A stretch of 55,265 nucleotides of DNA. Origin: a virus. The notes below the pieces were generated by a model. It saw only the letters and a program-made list of their open reading frames with translations, searched no databases and had not been told where the DNA came from. Every line of letters begins with the position of its first letter. Positions within the stretch are counted from its first letter, which is position 1. Position numbers and translations under genes: made by a program. Shown in pieces: positions 39,053 to 47,425 of the stretch. The DNA lies in IMG/VR virus record IMGVR_UViG_3300037264_004101, positions 1-55,265 of that record; one strand, 5' to 3'.

Positions 39053-39098
39053 GAAACCGAGGTGCGGGGAAGGTCTTGGTTCCCCGTGCCTTGGTTTC
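39053..39098 (+). promoter_or_regulatory. 19-bp RNA hairpin between capsid and next head gene
   Basis: Arms 39053-39071 and 39080-39098 pair along all 19 positions if three G-U wobbles are allowed, with an 8-nt loop. No U-tract follows, so it is unlikely to be a simple terminator. It could protect the capsid mRNA end or reduce downstream expression. The wobble pairs mean the structure belongs to RNA, not DNA. Confidence 0.75.
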
Positions 39099-39115
39099 AT
39101 ATACTCGGAGGAAGC

Positions 39116-39673
39116 ATGTCCTACGTTCTTTGTCGCTCGATGAAAGTCCAGAAGGCTGACGGCTCTTACGAGATGCGGCAGCCGGGTCAGCTTGTGCCAG
39201 AAGCAGCCGGCTGGCCAAATCTTGGGCAGTGGATTCGCCGTGGGCACATTACCCCCGTTGACTCGAAGGTGATGCCGACGCGCCAAGGTATCCGCAAGCC
39301 AATGCGCGCGGTGACGGCGCAAGACCTTGAGGATTGGGGCGATAAGAAAGTCGTTAGGGAGCATGGCGAACAGCCCTCCGACGAAGGCTTCGACACGTTC
39401 GCTGCTCCCGTGGTCGAAGCCGCTGTGCCACCTCGCTCCTCATCTCGACCACCCATACCCGAGCAGTCGGCTGATGGCAGATTCGTCTCCAAGTCGGCTG
39501 AAGTCCCCGTTTCAAAGCAGACGAAGCGCCGAGCGATGGAAGCGGACCTCGAGGAACTGGACCGCGACAGCCTCTACACGCTCGCGATCCAGAACGGTCT
39601 CGACATCCGTAAAAACGCCGTCAAAGAGAAAATCATCCAAGTCCTGCTCGACCATCAGGCAAAGCACGGATAG
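39116..39673 (+). CDS. Head-region protein, unknown
   Basis: The 185-residue product starts at ATG 39116 with GGAGGAA upstream; earlier in-frame starts lie within the hairpin. The C-terminal end has DLEELDRDSLYTLAIQNGLDIRKNAVKEKIIQVL, a SAP/HeH-like helical pattern often found on phage head-tail joining proteins. The middle is disordered (Pro/Ser-rich). Confidence 0.6.
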   Translation: MSYVLCRSMKVQKADGSYEMRQPGQLVPEAAGWPNLGQWIRRGHITPVDSKVMPTRQGIRKPMRAVTAQDLEDWGDKKVVREHGEQPSDEGFDTFAAPVVEAAVPPRSSSRPPIPEQSADGRFVSKSAEVPVSKQTKRRAMEADLEELDRDSLYTLAIQNGLDIRKNAVKEKIIQVLLDHQAKHG

Positions 39674-39676
39674 TTT

Positions 39677-40138
39677 GTGGAGAAGCGTTTCACCTACGGC
39701 AACGACCCGGCAGCGAGCCCACGCGACGCCGTGCGCTTCTTTGCCGGCGACACGGACCACAATTCTCCGCGCATGGATGACCGAGAGGTTGATTACGCGC
39801 TCACTCAAAATAGCAACCCGCGCCTGGCTGCCGCGCTGTGCCTTGACGCTCTGGCTGCGACCTATAGCTTCAAGGCCTCCATCAGCGTTGGCGAGGTATC
39901 GCAAGACCTTGGCGAGATTGCCGACAAGCTGCGCAAGCGCGCCGAGGAGTTACGCACGGAAGCCGGGCGCCATGGGGTGCTGCCCTTCTTCGGTGGCTTG
40001 ACGCTTCAGGGCAAGCTCGACCTCGACAATCGCACGGGCGACGTTCAGCCTCACTTTCGCATTGGCCAGTTCGACAGTCCCGAGGTCGAGCAGTTCGACG
40101 AAGGCTCTCCCAACGAACGGCTGACAGGGGGCGGATGA
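39677..40138 (+). CDS. Head-tail connector-type protein
   Basis: The 153-residue product starts at GTG 39677. It shows RDAVRFFAGDTD..DREVDYAL.. and ALCLDALAATYSFKASISVGEVSQDLGEIADKLRKRAEEL, a pattern typical of head completion adaptor proteins after the capsid gene. The assignment is by position and by the repeated D-x-E-(I/V)-xxAL motif in the first third. Confidence 0.65.
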   Translation: MEKRFTYGNDPAASPRDAVRFFAGDTDHNSPRMDDREVDYALTQNSNPRLAAALCLDALAATYSFKASISVGEVSQDLGEIADKLRKRAEELRTEAGRHGVLPFFGGLTLQGKLDLDNRTGDVQPHFRIGQFDSPEVEQFDEGSPNERLTGGG

Positions 40139-40620
40139 TGGCCTCCAAGGTGAAGGAAACAGACCGTGGCTTGAACAGCCTGCTAAAGCAGGTGGGCAGC
40201 ATTGCCAGAGGCACGCGAGCAACGGTGGGCATTCAGGGAGTCAAAGCTCGAGCAGTCCATTCTGGAAACGTGACCAACGTCGAGCTTGGCACCATCCACG
40301 AGTTCGGTGCTCCCAAGGCAGGCATCCCTTCGCGGTCGTTCCTGCGTGCGCCGGCCGACGAACGCAAGGCCCATTGGAAGAAGCGCCTTACCGATGAGCT
40401 GGGAAAGGCTATGGCTAAGCGCCAGGATTTCAAAGCGCCGCTGATGCGTGTCGGGGAGGAGTTCAGAACGGCTGTGATAGACCGCATCAAAGCAGGTATC
40501 TCGCCGCCTTTGAAGCAGCCTCGCGCAAAAGAAGGAGGAGCACTGACCTCACCTCTCATCGACACGGGAGCGCTCATGGGTTCAATCTCGCTGGAGATCC
40601 GCACAGGAGCCAAGACCTAA
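40135..40620 (+). CDS. HK97 gp10 / virion morphogenesis-like neck protein
   Basis: The 161-residue product starts at ATG 40135 (ATG 40138 is also possible) and overlaps the previous stop. VGIQGVKARAV, TNVELGTIHEFGAPKAGIPSRSFLRAP and PLIDTGALMGSISLEIR are recognisable landmarks of this neck/tail-completion family. It helps join head and tail. Confidence 0.8.
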   Translation: MMASKVKETDRGLNSLLKQVGSIARGTRATVGIQGVKARAVHSGNVTNVELGTIHEFGAPKAGIPSRSFLRAPADERKAHWKKRLTDELGKAMAKRQDFKAPLMRVGEEFRTAVIDRIKAGISPPLKQPRAKEGGALTSPLIDTGALMGSISLEIRTGAKT

Positions 40621-40983
40621 GTGGGCTTCGACCTGAGCGAGGTGATTGACGAGTTCACGGTAAACGTGCCTGTGACTCGCTTCGCCCCGACGGCAACGGT
40701 GAAAGGACGGCTGCAGGAGCCGACGCCAGAAACTACGTTTCGCATGGCCGCCTGCATACAGCCGATGACCGAGAAGGAGCTGCAGATTCTGCCGGAAGGG
40801 TTGCGCAACCAAGACGCCGTGAAGATTTACACGACGACGAAGCTGCGCGTTGTGGACCAAGCGCAGAGCCTTATACCGGATAGGTTCGACTACGAAGGCG
40901 CTACCTATCAGGTGGCGCTGGTCGATAGCTGGCACGACCTCGGCAACTTCTACAGGGCCGTTGCAACCAGGGTGACACGATGA
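40621..40983 (+). CDS. Neck/head closure-type protein
   Basis: The 120-residue product starts at GTG 40621 directly after the previous stop. It is beta-rich and ends DRFDYEGATYQVALVDSWHDLGNFYRAVATRV, typical of small head-closure proteins that have a DxxxYxV motif and Trp. The function is assigned by order and size. Confidence 0.7.
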   Translation: MGFDLSEVIDEFTVNVPVTRFAPTATVKGRLQEPTPETTFRMAACIQPMTEKELQILPEGLRNQDAVKIYTTTKLRVVDQAQSLIPDRFDYEGATYQVALVDSWHDLGNFYRAVATRVTR

Positions 40984-41567
40984 CGGCGCTGGCGCTAGAG
41001 CTCCAGCCGATCGATTGGGCGACCATCGAGGGGGCGCTGTATGACTGGCTTGTGTCGGCCGTTGTCGAGAACGCGATCTGGGAGGACCAGAACGTTCCGC
41101 AGCCGGACTACCCCTACGCCTCGATGAAGGTAATTGCCGGGCCGGTCAAGGAAGCGGGAAAGGACGAGTTGCGCTCGAGCACTCTGACAGGGCAGCCGGC
41201 CGGCGAGGAGGTCGAGCTGCTGAGCACGAGCCCCGTGGTGATGACACTCTCGATTTCGTTTCACGCCGATCCTGCAGCCGGTGCTCTGGAACCTGCGACA
41301 CGGGCAAGGTCCCTGGCTATGAAAGCTCAGGCTTCACTTGGCAAGCTCTCGGTGATACGAATGCTCGATGATGCAGGCCTTGCTATCGTGCGCGAGGAAG
41401 GCGTGACCGATACCAGTCTCGTCATCAACGGCGAATGGCTCTCGCGTGCCACGCTTGACGTCCGTTTTCGCACCGCAACGCAGATGACGGAACGCACAGG
41501 CTACATGGACAAGGTGCAATTGGAATCCCCCGACTTCGATGTCGACACGACCGTGGACGGCAGCTAG
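40980..41567 (+). CDS. Tail terminator / neck protein (gp12-like)
   Basis: The 195-residue product starts at ATG 40980 (ATGA overlap). WATIEGALYDWLVSAVV.., PDYPYASMKVIAGPVKEAGKDEL and RATLDVRFRTATQMTERTGYMDKVQ fit the phage neck-terminator family found directly before the sheath gene in contractile phages. It caps the tail tube. Confidence 0.75.
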   Translation: MTALALELQPIDWATIEGALYDWLVSAVVENAIWEDQNVPQPDYPYASMKVIAGPVKEAGKDELRSSTLTGQPAGEEVELLSTSPVVMTLSISFHADPAAGALEPATRARSLAMKAQASLGKLSVIRMLDDAGLAIVREEGVTDTSLVINGEWLSRATLDVRFRTATQMTERTGYMDKVQLESPDFDVDTTVDGS

Positions 41568-41575
41568 GAGGAGTC

Positions 41576-42910
41576 ATGGCTCTCGCGGATATCGTCAACG
41601 TTCAGATCAGCAAGCAGACTGCCTCGGTTGCTCGCACAGGCTTCGGCACGCCGCTGGTCATGTCTCACGAGGCCAGGCTCTTGGCAGCCTTCGCAGGTAT
41701 CTTGGCGAAGGAGTACACCGAGATAAGCCAGCTCGCGACAGACCTGTTCTCGACCACCGGACCGACCTACACCATCGCGAACGCCATTTTTTCTCAGAAC
41801 CCCAAGGTCGACAAGATCGTCATCGGCAAGCGCACGTCCATCAACTTCCAGCGCATCAATCTGACTGTCGCCGCCGTCCGAAACTCCACCGCCTACTCTG
41901 TCATCATTACGGGCACGACCGTCACCTTCACTTCCGACGCTTCAGCCACGACAGCGGAGATTGTCGCCGGCTTGGTGACAGCCATCAACGCCAGCGCAGT
42001 GAGCGGAGCTGTGACGGCGACGGACGTGGCAAGTACCACTGTTCAGATCGACAGCGACGCTTCTGGTGTTTTGTTCATTCTCGAAGTCGTAGACCGTGCG
42101 TTGCTGAATCAGTTCAACGTGACGCTCGACCCCGGCATTGTCGCCGACTTCAACGCCATCCGTACCGACCCCACGGGCAACGACGATTGGTATGTCGTGG
42201 TCATCGACAATCCCGGCGCAGCCGAGATTCAAGCTCTGGCCACAGCCGTCGAGGCCATCCCGCGCATGTTCGCCGCCACCTCTGGCGACAGCGACATTCT
42301 CACGGCTGCCACGACCGACGTGGCCAGCGACCTGCAGCTAGCGGCGTACGCTCGGACGTTCCTGCTATACCACCCGCAGCCGTTCAAGGGAGCTGGCGCA
42401 GCTTGGGCCGGCAGAGTGCTCCCGTTTGACCCCGGCTCCTCGACGTGGAAGTTCAAGACGCTGGCAGGCATCGAGGTCTACACGCTCACTCCGACCGAGC
42501 GGACGAACGCTCTTGGCAAGAACGCGAACATCTATGAACGCGTGGCTGGCAGGAACATCACAGGCGAAGGCGTGACGAGTAGCGGCGAGTTCATTGACAT
42601 CACCCACTTCATCGACTTCATCACGGCACGTCTGATGGAGAACGTGTTCTTTCGCTTGGTCAATGCCAACAAGATTCCCTTCACTGATGCTGGCATTGCG
42701 ATCATCGAGAACGAGGTGCGCGGCGTCATGCAGCTTGGCATTTCGGTTGGAGGCTTTGCGGCGGACCCTGCTCCCGTGGTGACCGTCCCGAGGGCGAAGG
42801 ACGTGTCCTCCATCGACAAGGCCAATCGGCTCTTGCCCGATGTTACGTTCTCGGCCACGTTGGCAGGCGCCATTCACGAGGTCGAGATCAACGGCGTCGT
42901 CACGGTCTGA
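41576..42910 (+). CDS. Tail sheath protein (DUF3383-like)
   Basis: The 444-residue product starts at ATG 41576 with AGGAGG upstream. The N-terminal VNVQISKQTASVARTGFGTPLVM and the later sheath-type domain (WAGRVLPFDPGSSTWKFKTLAGI, ITHFIDFITARLMENVF, IENEVRGVMQLGI) match contractile sheath proteins of this group. It proves a contractile tail. Confidence 0.9.
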   Translation: MALADIVNVQISKQTASVARTGFGTPLVMSHEARLLAAFAGILAKEYTEISQLATDLFSTTGPTYTIANAIFSQNPKVDKIVIGKRTSINFQRINLTVAAVRNSTAYSVIITGTTVTFTSDASATTAEIVAGLVTAINASAVSGAVTATDVASTTVQIDSDASGVLFILEVVDRALLNQFNVTLDPGIVADFNAIRTDPTGNDDWYVVVIDNPGAAEIQALATAVEAIPRMFAATSGDSDILTAATTDVASDLQLAAYARTFLLYHPQPFKGAGAAWAGRVLPFDPGSSTWKFKTLAGIEVYTLTPTERTNALGKNANIYERVAGRNITGEGVTSSGEFIDITHFIDFITARLMENVFFRLVNANKIPFTDAGIAIIENEVRGVMQLGISVGGFAADPAPVVTVPRAKDVSSIDKANRLLPDVTFSATLAGAIHEVEINGVVTV

Positions 42911-42925
42911 CGCGAGGAGTGAGCC

Positions 42926-43345
42926 ATGGTCAAGAGTTATAACCCTGCAGACGTGAGTATCATCTTCGCAGGCATCCCGATTGAAGGTTTCGCTGACGGC
43001 ACGTTCCTCGTGGCCGAGCGCGACAACCCTTCATTCACCAAGATGGTGGGCGCGGACGGCGAGGGAGCCAGGGCCAAAAGCAATGACACTGGCGGCACCG
43101 TGACGCTGACGCTCATGCAGACGTCACTTGCCAACGACGCTCTGTCTGCCATCGCAGCGCTCGATGAAGCCTCGGGTGATGGGGTGGGGCCGTTGTTGGT
43201 CAAGGACAACTCGGGCCGCACTCTGGTCATTGCCGAGAGCGCGTGGGTGCAGAAGCCGGCGAACGCCGAGTTCGCGCGGGAGCTTAGCAATCGAGAGTGG
43301 GTGCTGGAGAGCGACAACCTAAACATCTTCGACGGCGGCAATTGA
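42926..43345 (+). CDS. Tail tube protein (DUF3277-like)
   Basis: The 139-residue product starts at ATG 42926 with GAGGAG upstream. The pattern YNPADVSIIFAGIPIEGFADGTFLVAERDNPSFTK and GTVTLTLMQTSLANDALSAI is typical of the inner tube of contractile tails. It directly follows the sheath gene. Confidence 0.88.
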   Translation: MVKSYNPADVSIIFAGIPIEGFADGTFLVAERDNPSFTKMVGADGEGARAKSNDTGGTVTLTLMQTSLANDALSAIAALDEASGDGVGPLLVKDNSGRTLVIAESAWVQKPANAEFARELSNREWVLESDNLNIFDGGN

Positions 43346-43363
43346 TAAACCTGGGACGCACGC

Positions 43364-43846
43364 ATGAGCCAGAATGAGGGACAAACCAAGACGATCGACG
43401 GCGATACTTATCGCGTCATGCTGCTCGACCCCTTCGTGGCCACCGACATGCTTGCCGACCTGGGAGAGGTGCTAGGACCATCGCTTGCAGCGCTGGCCTC
43501 GAGCCTGGGTGGCGAGGATCAGATCAAGGCAATCGTAGACGGCACCGGCTCCGAGGCTTTGAGCTTCGGTGTGACGCTCGAGCGCGCCGTGACCGAGTTC
43601 TTCAAACGCTTCAGTAAGGCTAAGCAGCGCGAGGTCATCAACACCCTGGCCAAGGTGACCACCGTGGTCAAAGGTGTCGGCGAAGAGCCTTCTCTCGAGC
43701 GCGTCTTCGCCGTGCATTTCCGGGGGCGAATTGGCGCGTTGTATCAATGGCTCGGCTTCGCCCTGCAGGTGCAGTTCCAGGATTTTTTTTCCTCACTCGC
43801 TCCCGGTATCAGAGCCGCCGTCCTCAGGGCGGGGCTGCTCAAATAA
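43364..43846 (+). CDS. Tail assembly chaperone, short form
   Basis: The 160-residue product starts at ATG 43364. Between tube and tape measure, phages encode a chaperone in two forms. This zero-frame form ends AAVLRAGLLK. It is alpha-helical, with GVTLERAVTEFFKRFSKAKQREVINTLA. The second form is made by -1 frameshifting at 43783-43789. Confidence 0.82.
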   Translation: MSQNEGQTKTIDGDTYRVMLLDPFVATDMLADLGEVLGPSLAALASSLGGEDQIKAIVDGTGSEALSFGVTLERAVTEFFKRFSKAKQREVINTLAKVTTVVKGVGEEPSLERVFAVHFRGRIGALYQWLGFALQVQFQDFFSSLAPGIRAAVLRAGLLK

Positions 43847-44049
43847 CGCTTCCTCCGCATCTCTCCCGTCATGCTCACCTCTGGCGCCTCGTGCTCAGGC
43901 GCATTGCTACCTATGAGGAGCTTCGGCGATACTGGAGCCTCTGCGACGTGCTGCGGGCCAACGAGATGTTGGACGTGCAAGACGATGCCGAGTGGCTTGA
44001 GCACGAGAACGCACGTGCCAAGACTGCACGTGCTCGACGGAGGCATTGA
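43364..44049 (+). CDS. Tail assembly chaperone, frameshifted long form
   Basis: The product is read from 43364 to 43789, then -1 to 44049 (228 residues). The shifted part carries HLWRLVLRRIATYEELRRYWSLCDVLRANEMLDVQDDAEW, a conserved-looking ending with no credible start of its own. The stop overlaps the tape-measure start. Long forms of this kind wrap the tape measure during tail assembly. Confidence 0.78.
43783..43789 (+). promoter_or_regulatory. Slippery heptamer T TTT TTT for -1 frameshift
   Basis: In frame it reads GA[T TTT TTT] TCC, an ideal X XXY YYZ site. A GC-rich stretch able to fold (CCGCC with GGCGG) follows about 30 nt downstream. Confidence 0.78.
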
Positions 44050-45656
44050 TGGCTCTGCGTGAAATCCTGGTCTCCCTCGGCTTCGACTTCGACAAGAATC
44101 AGGAGAAGCAGCTCTTTTCGACCATCGGCGCCATCAAGAAAGCTGCCATCGGCCTAGGTATAGCGTTCGGCGCAAAACAGATTGCAGACTTCGTGTCCTC
44201 CACCGTAGCAGGTGTCGCTCAAGCCGGAGACGAACTGGACGAACTGAGCCAGAAGCTGGGAGTGTCGGCGCAAGCGTTGCAGGAACTGGCACCGATTGCC
44301 GAGAAGAATGGCGCCTCCATGGGGGACCTGGCAGTCGGCCTGCGTACGCTCTCGCGCAACGCCGTTGAGGCTTCAAAGGGCTCGAAGGAGATGCGAGCAG
44401 GCTTTTCTCAACTAGGCGTCTCCGTCACCGACTCGAGCGGCAAGCTCAAGTCGGCCGAGCAGCTTCTGACCGAACTGTCAGACGGCTTCGCCGGCATGAC
44501 GGACGACATCTCTCGAACAGCCCTGGCACAACGGCTGCTCGGCAAGTCGGGAACGCAACTGATTCCTACGCTGCTGAAAGGATCGAAGGAGCTGCAGCGC
44601 CAGCGCCAGCAAGCGCACGAGCTGGGACTGGTCATGAGTGACGAGCTGCTGCGTCTTTCGAGTGACTACACCGACGCGCAGGCGGACCAGATTGCTGTGA
44701 CCAAAGGCTTGAAGCAAGTCTTCGCTCGGCAGCTCTTGCCAGCGTTCATCGCCGGCGCCAAGGCGCTTACGGCATTGCTCCTCCGAGCAAAGCCCTTGGT
44801 CTTGGTCCTTGGGCAAGGTCTGGCCACGGCTCTGACAGCAACAGCACGAGTCCTTCGTGGCTTGGGCCAGGCTGCCACTCTCGTTGCCAGAGGCATTGCA
44901 GCCCTCGGCCCTGTGCTTGGAACTCTGGTCACCATAACTGCTGCGCTCACAGCGGCAACTGCTTTGTTTGGTAGCACTGCAATCATCGCGTGGCTGAAGG
45001 CCACGGCGCCCTTGCTGCTGTTCATCGTGCTCCTCGGCATCATCATCGCGGCCATCGTTCTGGTTATCGAAGACCTCGTTGCCATGGGCGACGGCATGGA
45101 GTCCGTGTCTGGAGCCATGGTCGAAGGTTTTCAAGCCCTGGTCGAGGAGCTGGGGTCGATACCGGCAGCCATCGGCGCCATGCTGAAGGAGGCCATGGTC
45201 TTCTGGCTGGACTTCTTCGGCATGACGCGCCAGGGCGCCGAGGACATGGTGTCGAGCATCATCCAGTTCTTCGTCGGCATGTTCAAGACGCTGAACGAAG
45301 GCTTCGACACGGCGGTCAAGTTCTGGGCAAATCTCATTCAGGACTTCTTCGCGGGCTTGGTAGCCCGGTTCCAGAAGGTGGCAGGATTCGTGTCCGGTCT
45401 GATGGGAGGAGGAGCTGCAGCGGGAGGACTGACCACGGCTGCACCTCTGGTGGGAGGTGGCGGCACGAGCAGTTCCACTATTGTGAACCAGCCTCGCACC
45501 GAGGTCACGGTGAGCGTGGATGCCTCGGGGGGAGCCATGAATCCCGTCGAAATTGGCGGCGCCGTGCGGCGTGAGATAGACGCTGCTCTTGAGGCCAGGG
45601 ACCGCCAGACCGCACAGGCGCTCGGTGTAGCTGTGCCCGCCTTGGCAGGAGGCTGA
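44049..45656 (+). CDS. Tape measure protein
   Basis: The 535-residue product starts at ATG 44049. It begins with REILVSLGFDFDKNQEKQLFSTIGAIKKAAIGLGIAFGAKQ and has DELDELSQKLGVSAQALQELAPIAEKNGAS. A hydrophobic middle (about 240-345) has several membrane-like helices, and the C-terminus is Gly-rich. All this is typical. The length predicts a rather short tail, of the order of 80 nm by the usual residue-to-length relation. Confidence 0.88.
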   Translation: MALREILVSLGFDFDKNQEKQLFSTIGAIKKAAIGLGIAFGAKQIADFVSSTVAGVAQAGDELDELSQKLGVSAQALQELAPIAEKNGASMGDLAVGLRTLSRNAVEASKGSKEMRAGFSQLGVSVTDSSGKLKSAEQLLTELSDGFAGMTDDISRTALAQRLLGKSGTQLIPTLLKGSKELQRQRQQAHELGLVMSDELLRLSSDYTDAQADQIAVTKGLKQVFARQLLPAFIAGAKALTALLLRAKPLVLVLGQGLATALTATARVLRGLGQAATLVARGIAALGPVLGTLVTITAALTAATALFGSTAIIAWLKATAPLLLFIVLLGIIIAAIVLVIEDLVAMGDGMESVSGAMVEGFQALVEELGSIPAAIGAMLKEAMVFWLDFFGMTRQGAEDMVSSIIQFFVGMFKTLNEGFDTAVKFWANLIQDFFAGLVARFQKVAGFVSGLMGGGAAAGGLTTAAPLVGGGGTSSSTIVNQPRTEVTVSVDASGGAMNPVEIGGAVRREIDAALEARDRQTAQALGVAVPALAGG

Positions 45657-45657
45657 C

Positions 45658-46245
45658 ATGGGCGTCTTCGGCCAGTTCCGTTCGACCGTCGCCATTGTTG
45701 ACAACGAGTTTGTGGACGTGCTCACGTTCGACGCCTTGGTGTCGGCGAGCTACACGGGCAACGCCCAGGTGACCGATCATCCGGTCGAGGGCGTGACGGA
45801 CATCACCGATCACATTCGGGCGTTACCGAAGGAGCTGCAGATCCGGGGCATCGTGTCGAATCACCCGGTCATGTTCCTGGCTTCGTTCCGAGCGCTGCCG
45901 TCGGTGCCGGGAACGGACCCCGCGACACGCGCCGAGGCCGCCTTCTTGTTTCTCGAGCAGGCCAAAGACCAGGGCAAGCTGATGCACGTGAGCACGAGCC
46001 TGTTCGATTACACGAACATGGCAATCACGTCGCTGTCGGTATCGCGTGACAAGGACACGTCGAACATTGTGGATATCTCCATGACGTTGCGGGAGGTGCT
46101 GATAGCCACTACCGAGCTTGTGCTGGCGCCGGAGATCGGCAAGCCGACAAGCCTTGGCAAACAGACCAAGAAGGCTGCGCCTGCTCCCATAGCAGCAAAG
46201 GCGCAGAGCATCTTGGCCAAACTCTTCGGAGCCTTCGGAGGCTGA
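45658..46245 (+). CDS. Distal tail / Dit-like baseplate protein
   Basis: The 195-residue product starts at ATG 45658, 1 bp after the tape-measure stop. It has YTGNAQVTDHPVEGVTDITDHIRALPKELQIRGIVSNHPV and MAITSLSVSRDKDTSNIVDISMTLREVLI, landmarks of the phage Dit-like family after the tape measure. It is probably the first baseplate ring. Confidence 0.82.
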   Translation: MGVFGQFRSTVAIVDNEFVDVLTFDALVSASYTGNAQVTDHPVEGVTDITDHIRALPKELQIRGIVSNHPVMFLASFRALPSVPGTDPATRAEAAFLFLEQAKDQGKLMHVSTSLFDYTNMAITSLSVSRDKDTSNIVDISMTLREVLIATTELVLAPEIGKPTSLGKQTKKAAPAPIAAKAQSILAKLFGAFGG

Positions 46246-46246
46246 C

Positions 46247-46576
46247 ATGGCGACCGTCTTCGAGATGCCGTTGAGCACGACCTTGGCTGCTTACAGCCTG
46301 GAGACGCCCTTGGATGGCAAGCTCTTTCGCTTTCAGTTCAAGTTCAACGTGCGCGATTCATTCTGGTACATGGAGTTGAGCAATGGTCTGACAGGCGAGC
46401 TGCTGCGCGCCGGCATCAAGCTCGTATCACAATGGGATCTTCTTCGGCTGTATCAAGATCCCACACGGCCGGCTGGCCAGCTTGTCCCCGTGCCTCAAGG
46501 CGAGCCGGGTATGGAGGCGACGGTGCTGGGCCAGCTCGGCAAGGATGTGCTGCTCACCTATACGGGAAAAACCTGA
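46247..46576 (+). CDS. Baseplate plug-like small protein
   Basis: The 109-residue product starts at ATG 46247. The pattern FEMPLSTTLAAYSLETPLDGKLFRFQFKFNVRDSFWYMELSNGLTGELL is typical of the small conserved protein between Dit-like and hub proteins in contractile phages. The role is inferred from order. Confidence 0.75.
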   Translation: MATVFEMPLSTTLAAYSLETPLDGKLFRFQFKFNVRDSFWYMELSNGLTGELLRAGIKLVSQWDLLRLYQDPTRPAGQLVPVPQGEPGMEATVLGQLGKDVLLTYTGKT

Positions 46577-46579
46577 GCC

Positions 46580-47425
46580 GTGGGGGATCTGTTCCATCGC
46601 GATGCCGTGCTCACCGTGAGCGGCATTCGCATCTCTGCTCAAAATGCTGCGACCAAGGAGTTGCAGCCCATGCTTCGGTTCATCTTCAAGGTTGTGAAGA
46701 CGCTCTCCAAGGAGCCGAACACGGCCGAGGTGAGCATTTACAATCTGAGTGCCAGCAATCGCGCCAGGCTGCAGACGAAGAACCTTCCAGTCTCACTCGA
46801 CGTCGGCTACGTCGGCAACGTGCATCAAATTTTCTCCGGCGTGCTCCAATACGGTCAATCGTCACAGCAAGGCACTGATTGGGTAACCACGATGCAGAGT
46901 GCCGACGGTGCCCAGCAGTTCAAGTCGGCGCGCATCAACGTAGGCCTCAAAGGCCCGGTGAGCGTCACGCAAGCGCTCAATACTGTGGCTGAAGCTCTTG
47001 GCGTGCCTCTTGGGAACGTCGCCGAGAAGGCTGCGGCCGGGTCGCAACGACCTTCGCTGACTCAGTTCGTCAAGGGCTTGGTGCTGTCGGGCAAGGCCGA
47101 GGAGCAGCTCGACAAGGTGGTCAAGTCGCTTGGTTACTCGTGGTCGCTGCAGGATGGCGCCTTGCAGATACTCGGTCCGAAAGAGACAGTCAGCGGCCAG
47201 GTCATCTCCCTCGAAGTCGGAACCGGCTTGGTGGGTTCCCCCCAGCTCGGCGAAGACGGCGCGGTGAAAGCCCGGTCCTTGATGCAGACCGACCTGCTTC
47301 CCGGCCGGCGCGTCCAGATTCTTTCCCGGCTCGTGAACGGCTTCTTCCGCATAGAGAAGGTCACGTTCGAGGGCGATACCTGGGGCGTGCCCTGGTACGC
47401 CGACATCGAGGCAAAGCCGATATGA
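46580..47425 (+). CDS. Baseplate hub protein (gp27/gp44-like)
   Basis: The 281-residue product starts at GTG 46580. KEPNTAEVSIYNLSASNRARL, VDVGYVGN-type strands and SLGYSWSLQDGALQILGPKETV are hub-protein features. Its C-terminus ends in IEKVTFEGDTWGVPWYADIEAKP. It forms the central hub on which the spike sits. Confidence 0.82.
   Translation: MGDLFHRDAVLTVSGIRISAQNAATKELQPMLRFIFKVVKTLSKEPNTAEVSIYNLSASNRARLQTKNLPVSLDVGYVGNVHQIFSGVLQYGQSSQQGTDWVTTMQSADGAQQFKSARINVGLKGPVSVTQALNTVAEALGVPLGNVAEKAAAGSQRPSLTQFVKGLVLSGKAEEQLDKVVKSLGYSWSLQDGALQILGPKETVSGQVISLEVGTGLVGSPQLGEDGAVKARSLMQTDLLPGRRVQILSRLVNGFFRIEKVTFEGDTWGVPWYADIEAKPI

Noticed and set aside
39053-39098. The hairpin after the capsid gene as a Rho-independent terminator
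   Set aside because: No U-tract follows, and the next genes on the same strand must be transcribed.
44478-45725. 415-codon minus-strand frame under the tape measure gene
   Set aside because: It is a shadow of the tape measure reading frame, with biased Ser/Gln/His content and no recognisable motif.
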